Shown piece after piece: positions 1 through 9,174 of a DNA stretch of 64,000 bases. Positions within the stretch are counted from its first letter, which is position 1. Every line of letters starts with the position of its first letter. Below the pieces are notes generated by a model. That model was not told where the DNA came from, made no database searches, and saw nothing but the letters and a program-made list of their open reading frames with translations. Source of the stretch: Rhynchopus sp. YZ270_cl-10 (taxonomy: Eukaryota > Euglenozoa > Diplonemea > Diplonemida > Diplonemidae); contig OZ037880.1 in assembly GCA_964035575.1 (NCBI GenBank), positions 806,001 to 870,000 of the forward strand, given 5' to 3'. Made by a program: the position numbers and the translations under genes.

Positions 1-1115
1 GTTTTTTTTGTGTGGAAACCAGCAAAGGAGAGACATAATTTTGTATTGTTTTGCAAAGATGTCTCAAAAAGCATTCATAAGGCTTGTAGCTTTTTTTGTC
101 ATCTAAAAAACGAAGAGTTAGTAAGCAGAGTGAGTGCTGGGGCTGTATACTTTGTCACCTTTGACAAGAAATAGTAGGATCGGGTAGGTAAGTAAAGTTG
201 TTTTCGTTGATTGCACAATCCTCCTGTTGAGGGATGATTTGGCGACCGTACCCGGTAAATACTATTTCTCCTTTAAAGCAAGCTTCGTAGGAATAAAAAC
301 ACAAAAAAAGCGAACACAAGGGCACACACGGGGGAGAGAAAAAAACCAAAATAATCGGTACAAAAAAGGGTTGAAACGTGCTAAAACGCATCTCAATCAA
401 GCTCATGAAAAGGATGGGACGTGGGTGTTCCGTACCGTAAGAGAACGGGAAAAAAAAAAACACACACTCCAAAGACAGGAGGTTGGTGAAGAGAGTGTAG
501 AGAACCACCCCAGTACTGCCTCCGTAAGAAGGTATCAGCACAGAGAGTGTACTCACAGGAAAGGGAAAGGGGTCAAGCAGAAGCTGACCGAGAGGCAGAA
601 AATTTCTTTTTTTTGGTAAAATGATCCTAAGCCACTTCTCTATGCCTAAGCATCGAAAAGGGATGAAATTTTTTGCATCTTCTTCTTGAGGCAAAAAATA
701 AGGGGGGGGGGAAATAGATTTTTTTGAGAGCTGAATGTGTCTCTCTGGGCTTACACCCCTTCAAGGTAGCGTTGACAATGCAAACTGTAACGAATGCAAA
801 ACTATGAAAACTCTTTCAATTTGTAAGCCTCATATCGTTCATGAAAAACAAAACAAAGCAAAATGGTGATCCGGGAGGGGTCGCTATTGACAGGTCGCTG
901 ACAGGTCGTTGACCGACTTCCGAAAGCATCACAAAAACAACATATTTTCCCCCACCCCCCTCAAAATCAGGAGAAATAAAAGTACAGTGTGGAGGGGGGG
1001 GGGCCTTCCAAGGACAACAACAAAAGCTCAGACAACCTTTCCAAGGGGAAACACACACACAGAGCATTCCATTTATACCTTCAACGACCAAAAAGCGTGC
1101 ATCGAAACACACCTT
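1..1115. other. Gene-free left edge
   Basis: No gene is supported here. The two overlapping open frames at about 155-694 are low-complexity and read through dispersed repeats on both strands. The stretch holds one copy of the GGCGACCG repeat (209-300) and a weak stem-loop at 618-650. Otherwise it is homopolymer-rich AT sequence with short G runs. Confidence 0.6.
209..300 (+). repeat. Dispersed repeat, GGCGACCG family, copy 1
   Basis: This copy resembles 7712-7800. Shared landmarks in order are TTGATTGCACAA or TTGATTTGCACAA, GATTTGGCGACCG (ATTTGGCGACCG in the other copy), TATTTCTCCTTT and AAGCAAGCTT. A shorter, weaker relative lies at about 22737-22800 (TCTCCTGTTGTGGGG, then GATTTGACAACC). 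No terminal inverted repeats or target duplication were seen. Confidence 0.55.
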
Positions 1116-2664
1116 TCAACGATGGGTGATACTGCCCCGTGTACTATTACTGCGAATGCTGTAATTTTAATTTCAATTTCTCTTTCATAAAACCGCACAA
1201 CAAATCTACATACCTGGGAAGACTCACCGGAACCGATCTAGCCGAATGCGATTCAGACCGAACTGAACTGACACTACTGTAAAAAGAAAACAATACAACA
1301 CATTGCAAAAAAAATTCAAAAATCACATACCTTACTTGCGTCAAATCCAATGCCAGAGCGTGTTTATCCCTCTTGAGAGCACAGTTTTTGTTTGTGATGT
1401 CCTGTTCCAGCTGTCTCTTCAACTCCATCAAACGGGTCCGTTCCACCTCTATTTTCATCAGCTTGTGTTGAAGGGAGTCCATGATGCTGCGGAGCTGGGT
1501 GAGTTCTCCTTCTAGAGCTTCTTCTACGTGGTCACGCACTGCTTCTCTTGAGGGACGCTGGCGACGTAGGTCGAGACGCTGTCTGACGACAGAGAGGGGA
1601 CCCTTTTTAGATTCGAGGGTGGCATGGATGTTGTCACGATGGGTGTTCAGCTCGTCGAGCTCTTTGTGGACAGCGTTGAGGTTCTGCTGGAGTTGGCCTT
1701 GCAGGGATTTGGTTTGTTTTACCTTGCAGCGTAGGGCATCGTTGACAGCACCGTATGCCTGAAGATGTGAATGCCCCAGCGAAGCTACCGTCTTCGTCAA
1801 CACCTTTCTCAACCGCATAGAACGTTGTTCTAAATCAGCAGAATCGGTTAACAGTTGATTTGTCGAAGCCTGCCACTGTTGTGTCTTGGAAGCAGGGTGC
1901 GCGCGACTTCCCATTAAAGAGTGTGCTACGGTATCGCAAGCGCGTCCCCCAGGGGCGGTGTCATGGAAGTCGTTGCCCTCCGGTTGAACCTCAAGGCAAG
2001 CTTTGTCAAGTCGGAGAGCCTCTGTTTTATCGTAGAGGTCACCTTTCAAAGCCTTTTGAGAGTGTTCCAGCTTGGTGATAACATCGGCCGCAGTTTGGAC
2101 CAGGTCTTGGAGGGTTTGGACTGCGGATTGCAGTTCTAGCGCTTCGGTGCGGAGGGTGCGTTCTACGGTGTCGTTGATCTGTTCTGCTTGCGGCCGTTCA
2201 GCGCGGGTGCTGAGACGGGCCATGGCGACCTTGAGAGGTTTGCGTCTTTCATCTAGCTTGACTTTGGTGCGGGCGCGGGATTCAAGCATGGCTTCCAGCT
2301 CTTTGCTTGTCTGGGAAAGTTGTTTTTCGAGGCGGATTTTGAGCTTGCTTGTGAGAGTCACCTTTTTGCGGAGTTCTTCATTAACGACGTCCTCTGTGTC
2401 CCGCACATCGCGGTCTCCTGTCTTCTTTGCAACAGTGTTTTGATCGCGGAGCACCATGCTGGATTGCTTCGTCAACCGCGCCTCATCGAGAAGACGTAGT
2501 GTTGAGTGCTGCCACTCTCCTGTTGCAGGGCGCTTTGCAAGCATCCTCTTCTGCTTCGCCAAGGTATCTCCTGTAGTAGACTTTAGCTTGGCATTGGTAT
2601 AGCTACTCTGCGAACCACCGGAAGGTGGGGTAGGCTTATAAGACTGATAAATCGATTCATGCAT
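1116..2664 (-). CDS. Tektin family protein (three exons)
   Basis: Tektins are coiled-coil filament proteins of the axonemal doublet microtubules, some of them lining the doublet lumen. The predicted protein is 479 aa, near the usual 400-450. Recognised family landmarks include KGPLSVVRQRL (about 354-364), the degenerate tektin nonapeptide RPSREAVRD at 370-378 (family consensus RPNVELCRD), EALRLDKACL near 215-224 and EQDITNKNCALKRD near 420-433. Nearly all of it is heptad-like helix. Exons are 2664-1331, 1276-1214 and 1158-1116. Introns 1277-1330 (54 nt) and 1159-1213 (55 nt) start GTATGT and end CAG, and the spliced frame closes at TGA 1116-1118. The ATG at 2664 precedes a Ser/Pro-rich head. 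The nonapeptide is atypical, so the tektin subclass is uncertain. The neighbouring gene is another axoneme-linked gene. Confidence 0.9.
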
Positions 2665-3089
2665 TGGAAAAAGGGAAGGAAAGAGAGGAGGTGAGTGGGG
2701 TGGGGGGGTAAGTGTTCCACCCCAATGTCTGTGTGGTGATGTGTGAAGGGGAGAGAGGGAGGGAGGGAGGGAGGGGGTGTGGGAGAGGAAAAGGTTGTGG
2801 TGCTTTTATGTATGGGGCATGAGATGGTCTTTTTAATTTTTTGACAAAATTGGTGGAATAAGTGTTTTTCTTTGGCGCAAAGCTTCGCCTTTGTGCATCT
2901 ATTTTTGGGGTAAATTCTTGTTAGTTTCTACCCTATTTCTGGCTGGATTGGTAACCTTTTTTTTTTTGTGATATTTCTGGAAAGAAATGCCAATCCTCAA
3001 AGCCCATACACTGCATTTTTAAAACTACTTTTGTGAAACAATACAATATGCCAAAAAAACTACCAGGCAAAAACACACACAGACACACA
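2665..3089. other. Intergenic, tektin to LRRC56-like
   Basis: Nothing identifiable. There are G-rich runs (GGGAGGGAGGGA near 2755-2775) and A/T homopolymers. The pyrimidine-rich complement just upstream of the tektin ATG could be a promoter or leader region, but no specific motif was recognised. Confidence 0.5.
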
Positions 3090-4115
3090 CTAGACAGGAC
3101 ATTCCTTTGCCTCCTCCCAGCAGCCTCTGATTTGATGGACTTGTCGGTTGAAGGGGTAAGGGTACAGCGCGCTCGCAACCACGGGAGAGTACTTCTCGCG
3201 CTTCACCCGTTTCATTGTGCGGCTTGCGAGCCGCCCACACATGGCCTCCCTGTTGCCCACGGTGAGGGCTGAGGACGAAGACAATGCCGGCTGTGCCTTC
3301 CCCCCCACTGCCGTGAGGGTGGTACCACTGGCCGACACCCAGCCTCCGGTGGTCTCCCGCATTCTGGAGTACAACAGATGCATATCCACCACTTCGCCCT
3401 TCGCCTCTAACAGCTTGGAGGTCGGATCGTCTCGCTCCTCTGACGGCAGCCCTACATCCATATCCTTCAGCATATCAACGAGACACTTTATCGGCAGCTC
3501 ACACGGCACCGGCAGGGAGGTGCTCTCTGTGAAAGGGTATGCATCGGTTGCTGCCACATCCTCTGCGACGTCGTTGTCGTCCAGTGTCAACAACTCTGGC
3601 AAAAGGTGTCCAACCCCACCACGATAGCTTTCAGTCCGGTCTAGAGGATTGCCCACTAGGGTAAGGTGGCGGAGAGCCCCGCACTCCCGAAGGCATTGTA
3701 CGTCGCATACGGTGTTGAGGCCGTTTCCCTCCAGGTCAAGCACCTCTAATGCACCAAGCCCCGCTGCCTGTGTTATATCGGTGATGCTGTTAAACGGCGC
3801 ATAAAGCTCCTGAAGCAATGTGCAAGAACTAATCCCTTCCAACCCACCCAACCCAACATCCCCTACAGCAAGGACCGTCAGACCCGATAATGCCCCAATA
3901 TCTCGCAGCGACCGCAGACCACATCCATTAATATTCAGTGACGTCAACCCGGGGAGCACCCAGCCAAACTTCCGTGCGTCTTCCCCTAAGTCAAGCCTAC
4001 GGAGTGTCACCTCCCGAAGGCTGCTCAGAACGCACGACGTAAGCTCTTGCGTGGAAGACCCAGACCCCTGCCTGATTTGCTCTAATATCTTCTCATTGAG
4101 GACATGGTCGGACAT
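3090..4115 (-). CDS. LRRC56/ODA8-like leucine-rich repeat protein
   Basis: The protein is 341 aa with about five or six leucine-rich repeats between residues 55 and 180 ([50 protein letters not shown]), then a capping segment ending LLTLDD and a Ser/Thr-rich acidic tail. The repeat order, with an ELY...N.I.D repeat followed by LEVLDLEGN and a C-x-L-R-H-LTL-x-GNPL repeat, is that of LRRC56 (Chlamydomonas ODA8), which helps assemble or deliver outer dynein arms together with IFT. This assignment rests on recognised pattern, not on a database search. The single open exon begins at ATG 4115. It follows the tektin gene on the same strand, so two axoneme genes are adjacent. Another SDS22-like LRR protein is the main alternative. 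Confidence 0.72.
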   Translation of the reverse strand: MSDHVLNEKILEQIRQGSGSSTQELTSCVLSSLREVTLRRLDLGEDARKFGWVLPGLTSLNINGCGLRSLRDIGALSGLTVLAVGDVGLGGLEGISSCTLLQELYAPFNSITDITQAAGLGALEVLDLEGNGLNTVCDVQCLRECGALRHLTLVGNPLDRTESYRGGVGHLLPELLTLDDNDVAEDVAATDAYPFTESTSLPVPCELPIKCLVDMLKDMDVGLPSEERDDPTSKLLEAKGEVVDMHLLYSRMRETTGGWVSASGTTLTAVGGKAQPALSSSSALTVGNREAMCGRLASRTMKRVKREKYSPVVASALYPYPFNRQVHQIRGCWEEAKECPV

Positions 4116-4322
4116 AGAGGAGGGGGAAAACGAACAGACAGAGAGATAAGGGCTATGTCATAGTGAGGTGGGGTGCTGGGGGGGGTGTATTGTGTAGGCT
4201 GCAAAGGGGGGTGGGCATGTGGGGTTGTATTGTGGAAATTGGTTTCATGTCCTTTTAATGAAGGAGAATAAGAGGATCGAGAGGGTATGTGATGTACATC
4301 AAAATGTTGAAATGCAAAAACA

Positions 4323-4599
4323 GGTTGGTTGGTTGGTTGGTTGGTTGGTTGGTTGGTTGGTTGGTTGGTTGGTTGGTTGGTTGGTTGGTTGGTTGGTTGG
4401 TTGGTTGGTTGGTTGGTTGGTTGGTTGGTTGGTTGGTTGGTTGGTTGGTTGGTTGGTTGGTTGGTTGGTTGGTTGGTTGGTTGGTTGGTTGGTTGGTTGG
4501 TTGGTTGGTTGGTTGGTTGGTTGGTTGGTTGGTTGGTTGGTTGGTTGGTTGGTTGGTTGGTTGGTTGGTTGGTTGGTTGGTTGGTTGGTTGGTTGGTTG
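4323..4599. repeat. (GGTT)n microsatellite, about 69 units
   Basis: An uninterrupted run of GGTT over 277 bp, with no variant unit seen. Because the unit is 4 nt, all six frames stay open and give artificial WLVG or QPTN repeats, which should not be annotated as protein. Confidence 0.97.
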
Positions 4600-4699
4600 A
4601 CAGTGTAATGTGGGGGTGGACCCGGAACTGGTAAAATGATTGTGTAATGTGTTAGGGGTGGCCTCAGACGATTCAATTGAATGATCGTTTCTGTGTTCT

Positions 4700-5005
4700 C
4701 GTTCAAGACGGTCAGGTGATTGCAATTATTAGGTTTGTTCATCATTGGTTTTGAAAGATGGTCGGCTAGAGAAGAGGAAGTTGGTGCAAAGAAGAAGCGA
4801 ATTCAGATGATCAAGTGATCGTTATATGTCAGTTCAAGAAGTGTCAGGTGATTGCAATTAATAGGTTTGTTCATCAGTATCTCCAGCTAGGGGGTGGTTC
4901 GGGATGGGGTTTGTGTCAATCAGGGTCTTTGAAAGATCGGAATGTTGCTTCGGTTCATGTGGTGTCAGGTGATTGCAATTTTTCATTGTTTGATCATCAG
5001 GGTAC
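4700..5005 (+). repeat. Three-unit imperfect tandem repeat
   Basis: The box CAGGTGATTGCAATT recurs at about 4713, 4846 and 4967, each time followed within 15-20 nt by TTTGTTCATCA or TTTGATCATCA. Units are about 120-135 bp and diverged in between. No function is apparent. Confidence 0.6.
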
Positions 5006-5303
5006 AAATCTGTCTGGTGTCCACATCGAGCATAAGCGAAAGCAAACTCACCCCATCCTTTTTTTTAAATTCCTTCATGAATCTCCTGCTGAGGAGCAAC
5101 GCATTGCACACTTCTTTTTATGTTTTTGCCATTTCTTTGACAAATGTGAAACTACTAACTCGCAGTGTCAGTTTTTTTAGCACAAAATAAAACATGGGAA
5201 AATTTGACGAGATGAACCTAGGCCGCACCTACGTAACATCTTTTTTTTGAGCAGAAACAAGACAACCCTAAGACGAACACCTCACAGAAGGGAACAAAAA
5301 GCC

Positions 5304-5348
5304 TTTTGTAAGATGAACCTAAGCCTCATCTAAGCCTCACCTTAGTCA
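5304..5348 (+). repeat. Stem-loop repeat, CTTAG family
   Basis: Reads TTTTGTAAGATGAACCTAAG, then CCTCAT, then CTAAGCCTCACCTTAGTCATC. CTAAG pairs with CTTAG. The CTAAGCCTCA stretch is duplicated, giving a longer loop than other copies. Confidence 0.55.
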
Positions 5349-6354
5349 TCCCCAACGGAGGTTGCTCGACCCATAGGGGAACCTCACCTGCGCTTTTCTC
5401 CAACAGGTTTTTGGTGATTTTCACCACCGTGTCTTCCCGACTGTTCTGCCCTTTAAGGAGCTCACGCAAGCGTGATGACTCCAGGCTGGGACAAACCCAT
5501 ATAGTCAGGGGTCTTGCTGTGTGTAACATTGGCAGACCCAGATATGCATCACAACCAACCTTCAGGTCAGTGCAAACTTTATTTTAAAAGGTGTGGCGCA
5601 GTTGTTGAAGGGTGTGCGTGTGTGTGTGTCAGTACACAGAGACTTGCCATCTCAGGTGTATGTACAATACCCACACCTACATGTTTTGGGCCATATTCTG
5701 CGCAAGAATTACTCCTATCGGTCATCAAATTACACCTGCATACAGAAACAGGATGGGGAAATGGTTTGCTCTTCGGAACTATTCGCATTTGCTTTCAAAC
5801 AAACAAACAACCAGGTCAAAGAGGTGTCTCACTTCCTGGTTCGAGAATTCAAACATAATTTCCAAACATTTCCCCGCACTTATCAACTCTATTTTATTTT
5901 TGGGGCATTGTATACAACCCAAGCTACCAGAAGAAGTTGCACCTCTCTTTTGAATGGTATTCAGTTCAGATGAACCGGTGTTAAGACAACAGAACAATTA
6001 AATTAAATTTTGAAACAATTTTAATTCGGAGAAAAGGGGGGGGTTGCAAAAAAAATGGAACCTATTTCCTATGCATTGCTTTAATTAGAACCTTCTGGTT
6101 GGAAAAATATTGAGCTTTTGGCATTTAGTCATAAAAAAAATGTCCCAAAAATTCGTAGCCACTGTTTGTATCAACATCTCGCCAAGCAGACACTTTAGCA
6201 CGACAATGTGGATAAGAAGACTACAAAATAGATGGTACCGACCTCCCCCACCCCCCTGCCGCAATACCCCACAGCAATATTAATGCTTCGCAATCAAAAA
6301 AGAGTCATAGGGAAAGGAGAGTGCATCTTCAAAAAAAAAAGTGAAGTTATTAAT

Positions 6355-6495
6355 GCAGACACCTCCGACTGACCCACGTACGATGCCCAGATGAAAGCAT
6401 AAGTACCCTGCGGCCAACAGCAGAAGATGTGAAAGGAAACTTAAATAGACTTACCCGTACCGTAGTGTGAACGGGGGTGGTACACAACCGCTCTT
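6355..6495. repeat. 140-bp dispersed repeat, copy 1
   Basis: Similar to 31643-31778. Shared blocks are CTGACCCACGTACGA, then CGGCCAACA, then ACCGTACCGTA(A)GTGTGAAC and CAACCGCTC near the right end. The copies differ by small indels. A second repeat family (CCCTCTCGTG, 6501-6594) starts immediately to the right. Confidence 0.6.
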
Positions 6496-6500
6496 GTAAA

Positions 6501-6594
6501 AAGGTAGAGTTGAAATACAAAGCCCTCTCGTGACAGTGTACCTTGGTACAATGACCGGATGAACCGGGGTGGACACCCAACCATGCAGTCCAAA
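6501..6594 (+). repeat. Stem-loop repeat, GTACA family, copy 1
   Basis: Starts GTTGAAATACAAAGCCCTCT and continues CGTGACAGTGTACCTTGG. TACA pairs with TGTA around a loop containing CCCTCTCGTG. The right arm continues to GGGGTGGACACCC and ACCATGCAGTCCA. Related copies are at 13072, 15298, 37573, 50219, 50449, 54361 and 57814. Confidence 0.65.
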
Positions 6595-6768
6595 AAAAAA
6601 GGAGAGAAATTGAAAGTGCAAACACCTCACCATACGTCGGCGGGTGTAGGGCACTAATTCTCTGAGGGTGAAAAACAAAACAAAACAAATTAATAAACGT
6701 GTCGTATCTAAGCTGAGTGACGTAGCCTGGCAATGCCACGCACTCCTTTTTCGTTAAAAAAAATAAAA

Positions 6769-6812
6769 GAGAAGTTGAAAGTGCAAACGCCTCTGGACTC
6801 CCTGAAAAGAAC
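6769..6812 (+). repeat. Stem-loop repeat, AGTGCAAACGCC family
   Basis: Reads AAGTTGAAAGTGCAAACGCC then TCTGGACTCCCTG. It belongs with copies at 6607-6655, 23826-23868, 33386-33432, 37131-37176, 54833-54878 and 61233-61279. Fuller copies have AGTGC pairing with GGCACT. This copy lacks the right arm of the stem. Confidence 0.5.
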
Positions 6813-6850
6813 TTTATAATATGAACCCAAGTCTCTCATGCTTAGCCATT
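6813..6850 (+). repeat. Stem-loop repeat, CTTAG family
   Basis: Reads TTTATAATATGAACCCAAGT, then CTCTCATGCTTAGCCATTCG. The pairing is weak (CCAAG with CTTAG). It abuts the AGTGCAAACGCC copy on its left, so two different stem-loop families sit in tandem. Confidence 0.5.
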
Positions 6851-6954
6851 CGTTATCACAATCAAAAGAAAGTGAAGTACTGCAAAATATCCGGCAAAAA
6901 AAGGCACCAACGCTCCAGGAATTATCGAACCCTGGAGATGTTGAAAAAAATATT

Positions 6955-6993
6955 ATTGTAAGATGATCCTGAGCCTCAGAGCTTAGCCACCTA
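6955..6993 (+). repeat. Stem-loop repeat, CTTAG family
   Basis: Reads ATTGTAAGATGATCCTGAGC then CTCAGAGCTTAGCCACCT. CTGAGC pairs with GCTTAG, with a G-T pair replacing the A-T pair of other copies, so base pairing is kept despite the change. Confidence 0.6.
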
Positions 6994-7711
6994 TAACAAA
7001 GGGGAAAGAAGAGTAGAGAGAGAAAGAGGGAGGGGTAGGGACCTAATTCGGACCCTTTTTTTACTTGCGCCTGGGAGCATAAACCCCCGCTGGAAAACAA
7101 AAGAAAAAAGAAGTATTTCAACATATTGAAAAGCTAATAATCCATAAGCCATGAACGTTCTTTTGGTCACCTTAAAAACTACTTGAAAGAGCTGTATGAA
7201 TATCACATACAGTGAACTCAAGAAACTGAAACAAGCTTTCATGTGTGGACAACACAAGACACCCGCAGCGCAACGTTGAAAACACCCAACAGGGTGTGGA
7301 ATTCTCCAGTGGTCTACCGTCTTACCGGTGTGAACAGATTCACAGAACCATTGTCGTTTTATCAAAAAAAAAATCCAAAAAAAACCCCGCGATCCGAGGC
7401 TATTACATGAGTGACTTTGAGATAACTGCGTCTCCCATAACATCAAAAGAATCACGCCTCCTTCCATTGCACCAGGTTCACCTCCGAGAGGAATCCGGAC
7501 AGAGTCTGTGTGGTGGTTCACATTGGTTCATATGCTAACATTTTAAATAAACCGTGTTTTTAATAAAAAAAACACCGGAGACAATCACATTACACAGGGT
7601 ACAGTCAGAGCTTTTGAGCCACCCCAAACAGATGAACTCAAGCTTCACATCAGTCAAGCCCGAAGCAAAAGGGAAAATGATAAGAATGTTAAAGTATTTT
7701 CTTTGATTTGC

Positions 7712-7800
7712 ACAAAAAACCATCCTGTATGATGTCATTTGGCGACCGCACCGTTACTTCTATTTCTCCTTTCCCAAGCAAGCTTGTCGGCATTAAAATA
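7712..7800 (+). repeat. Dispersed repeat, GGCGACCG family, copy 2
   Basis: Counterpart of 209-300. It is followed directly by a diverged CCCTCTCGTG-type repeat (about 7801-7855) that supplies the last codons and part of the last intron predicted for the adjacent minus-strand gene. Confidence 0.55.
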
Positions 7801-7824
7801 AATTGATTTGAACACAAAACCCTT

Positions 7825-8855
7825 TCATGACTGCACGACCAGGACACCGGAGTCAACCCGGGGAGAAAACAAAGCACATACCGAGGGGTCAACCGAGACG
7901 TTAACAGCAGGCCATTCTGACGTGAATCGTTCACAGAGCTGCGCAAAGACGGAAATGTCTAGCGGCCCTTGGTCTCTGTAGCACGTTGCGACGTACTGAA
8001 CAAACCTTCTGAAGTCTTTGATGCACTCTGAGGAGAGCGGCACCTCGGCACGTTCCCGTGAGAGCTTCTCCTTCGAGCCTTTCGGGAGACACGTTTCACT
8101 GAAGTAGCAGTAGAATATTAAATCTTTTATACGAAACGTTAAAAGATGCTAATCACATAACGGGTAATTGGATAAAAAACGCGTATATGGTGATGTTTGG
8201 CAATCCCTTATTTTGGATTGCAACCGAAAAAAAATATATACCTGAACCGATCGACCACCTCCTCCACAACGCACGCAGCCTGGCTGTACCACGCCAACGC
8301 ATCATCCCCCACCTCTCTGTTCCCTTCACCCGCACCCCCTGCAGGCTCCCTCACAGGCTCAATCGCAGCCTCATACTCTCGCACACCTTCGTACCCTCCA
8401 CTGTACTCCTCCACCCCTCTTCCTCCTTTCCCTTTCCATCCGTTTCTCCCTTTGCCCCCTTTGCGTGCACCTTTGCCTTTATACGACGGCCATTCCTCAT
8501 ATGCGTAGTGATCCTCAGTACGTTGCAAAGAAGGGGCTGGGGGCGATGTGGTGGGGTACTGTGGCTCGAGGGGGATGCCCTGAGGGACGTCGTACTCCTG
8601 CTCTGGGTAGTAGTGGTCGTAGGCTTCCTGGTGGGGGTCGTGCCAGGGTTCGCGGTTTTGGTAAGGGATGGGTTCTGAGTACGCTGTCTTCTGAGGCTCC
8701 CATTCCGCTAGGTACGGCGTCTCTGAAGAAGCCATCTCCTGCGGGGGCTGCGGCGTCTGCTGGCCATGTATCCCATTCTCATACCTCCCTGCATACCCCT
8801 CATGCTCGTCCCTCCCCTTCCGCCCCTTCCCCTTCCCTTTCCCCCATGATGCCAT
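7825..8855 (-). CDS. Unrecognised Gly/Lys-rich protein (three exons)
   Basis: I do not recognise the family. The predicted protein is 278 aa. Residues 1-15 are a GKGKG-rich head, the middle is rich in Pro, Tyr, Glu and Gln with a second KGKG patch (about 123-150), and the C-terminal 100 residues are a mixed, probably folded helical region (ECIKDFRRFVQYVATCYRDQ). The start is ATG 8855. Exons are 8855-8242, 8098-7882 and 7830-7825. Introns 8099-8241 (143 nt, GTATAT...TTCAG) and 7831-7881 (51 nt, GTATGT...TGCAG) keep the frame. The last exon supplies only Ser plus TGA and lies inside a dispersed repeat, so the true 3' end could differ. The basic low-complexity parts could bind nucleic acid, but this is only a guess. 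Confidence 0.6.
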
Positions 8856-9174
8856 TTTTTATCAGAATTCAAATAGGCGGATAACGGTAATATGGTTTTA
8901 TGCAAAGTGCATAAGTTTGCAAAAAATAAAATGTGTGTTGTGTAGGGTGGCAGGTTTTTTTGTGTATACCTAGGGGAGGAGAGTAAAGTAGAGTAGATTG
9001 ATTAGAAAATATTGAAAAGAGAGGGGGGAGTGTGTGTTCATTGTGTTGGCAAAAAAAAAAAAAGAGTGAAAATAAAGAAAAAGGTGTAACTGTTCAAGAA
9101 ATCATATACAGCGGAGTTGCTTCTTCTCGTGTAGTTCTCTAACCGGAATTAGGTCATTTTCCACAAAAAAAATA
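8856..9174. other. Intergenic, nothing identified
   Basis: AT-rich with A runs and no repeat family recognised. It separates the Gly/Lys-rich gene from the 3' end of the membrane-protein gene. Confidence 0.5.

Larger units (their letters stand above)
4116..7824. other. Long intergenic block with repeats
   Basis: No host gene is supported. It contains the TTGG microsatellite, a three-unit imperfect tandem repeat (4700-5005) and several dispersed stem-loops of three families (for example 5304-5348, 6501-6594, 6769-6850 and 6955-6993). It also holds a 140-bp repeat shared with 31643-31778. Open frames here, such as 6350-6739 on the minus strand, are translations of those repeats. Confidence 0.6.

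Noticed and set aside
4323-4599. TTGG array as interstitial telomere
   Set aside because: No known telomere repeat has this unit, and it lies beside a host gene with unique DNA on both sides. A plain microsatellite explains it.
4255-4745. Open frames giving WLVG or QPTN repeat proteins
   Set aside because: They are translations of the GGTT microsatellite. All six frames are open because the unit is 4 nt.
6350-6739. 129-codon minus-strand frame as a gene
   Set aside because: Its residues derive from two dispersed repeat families also present at 31643 and 37573.
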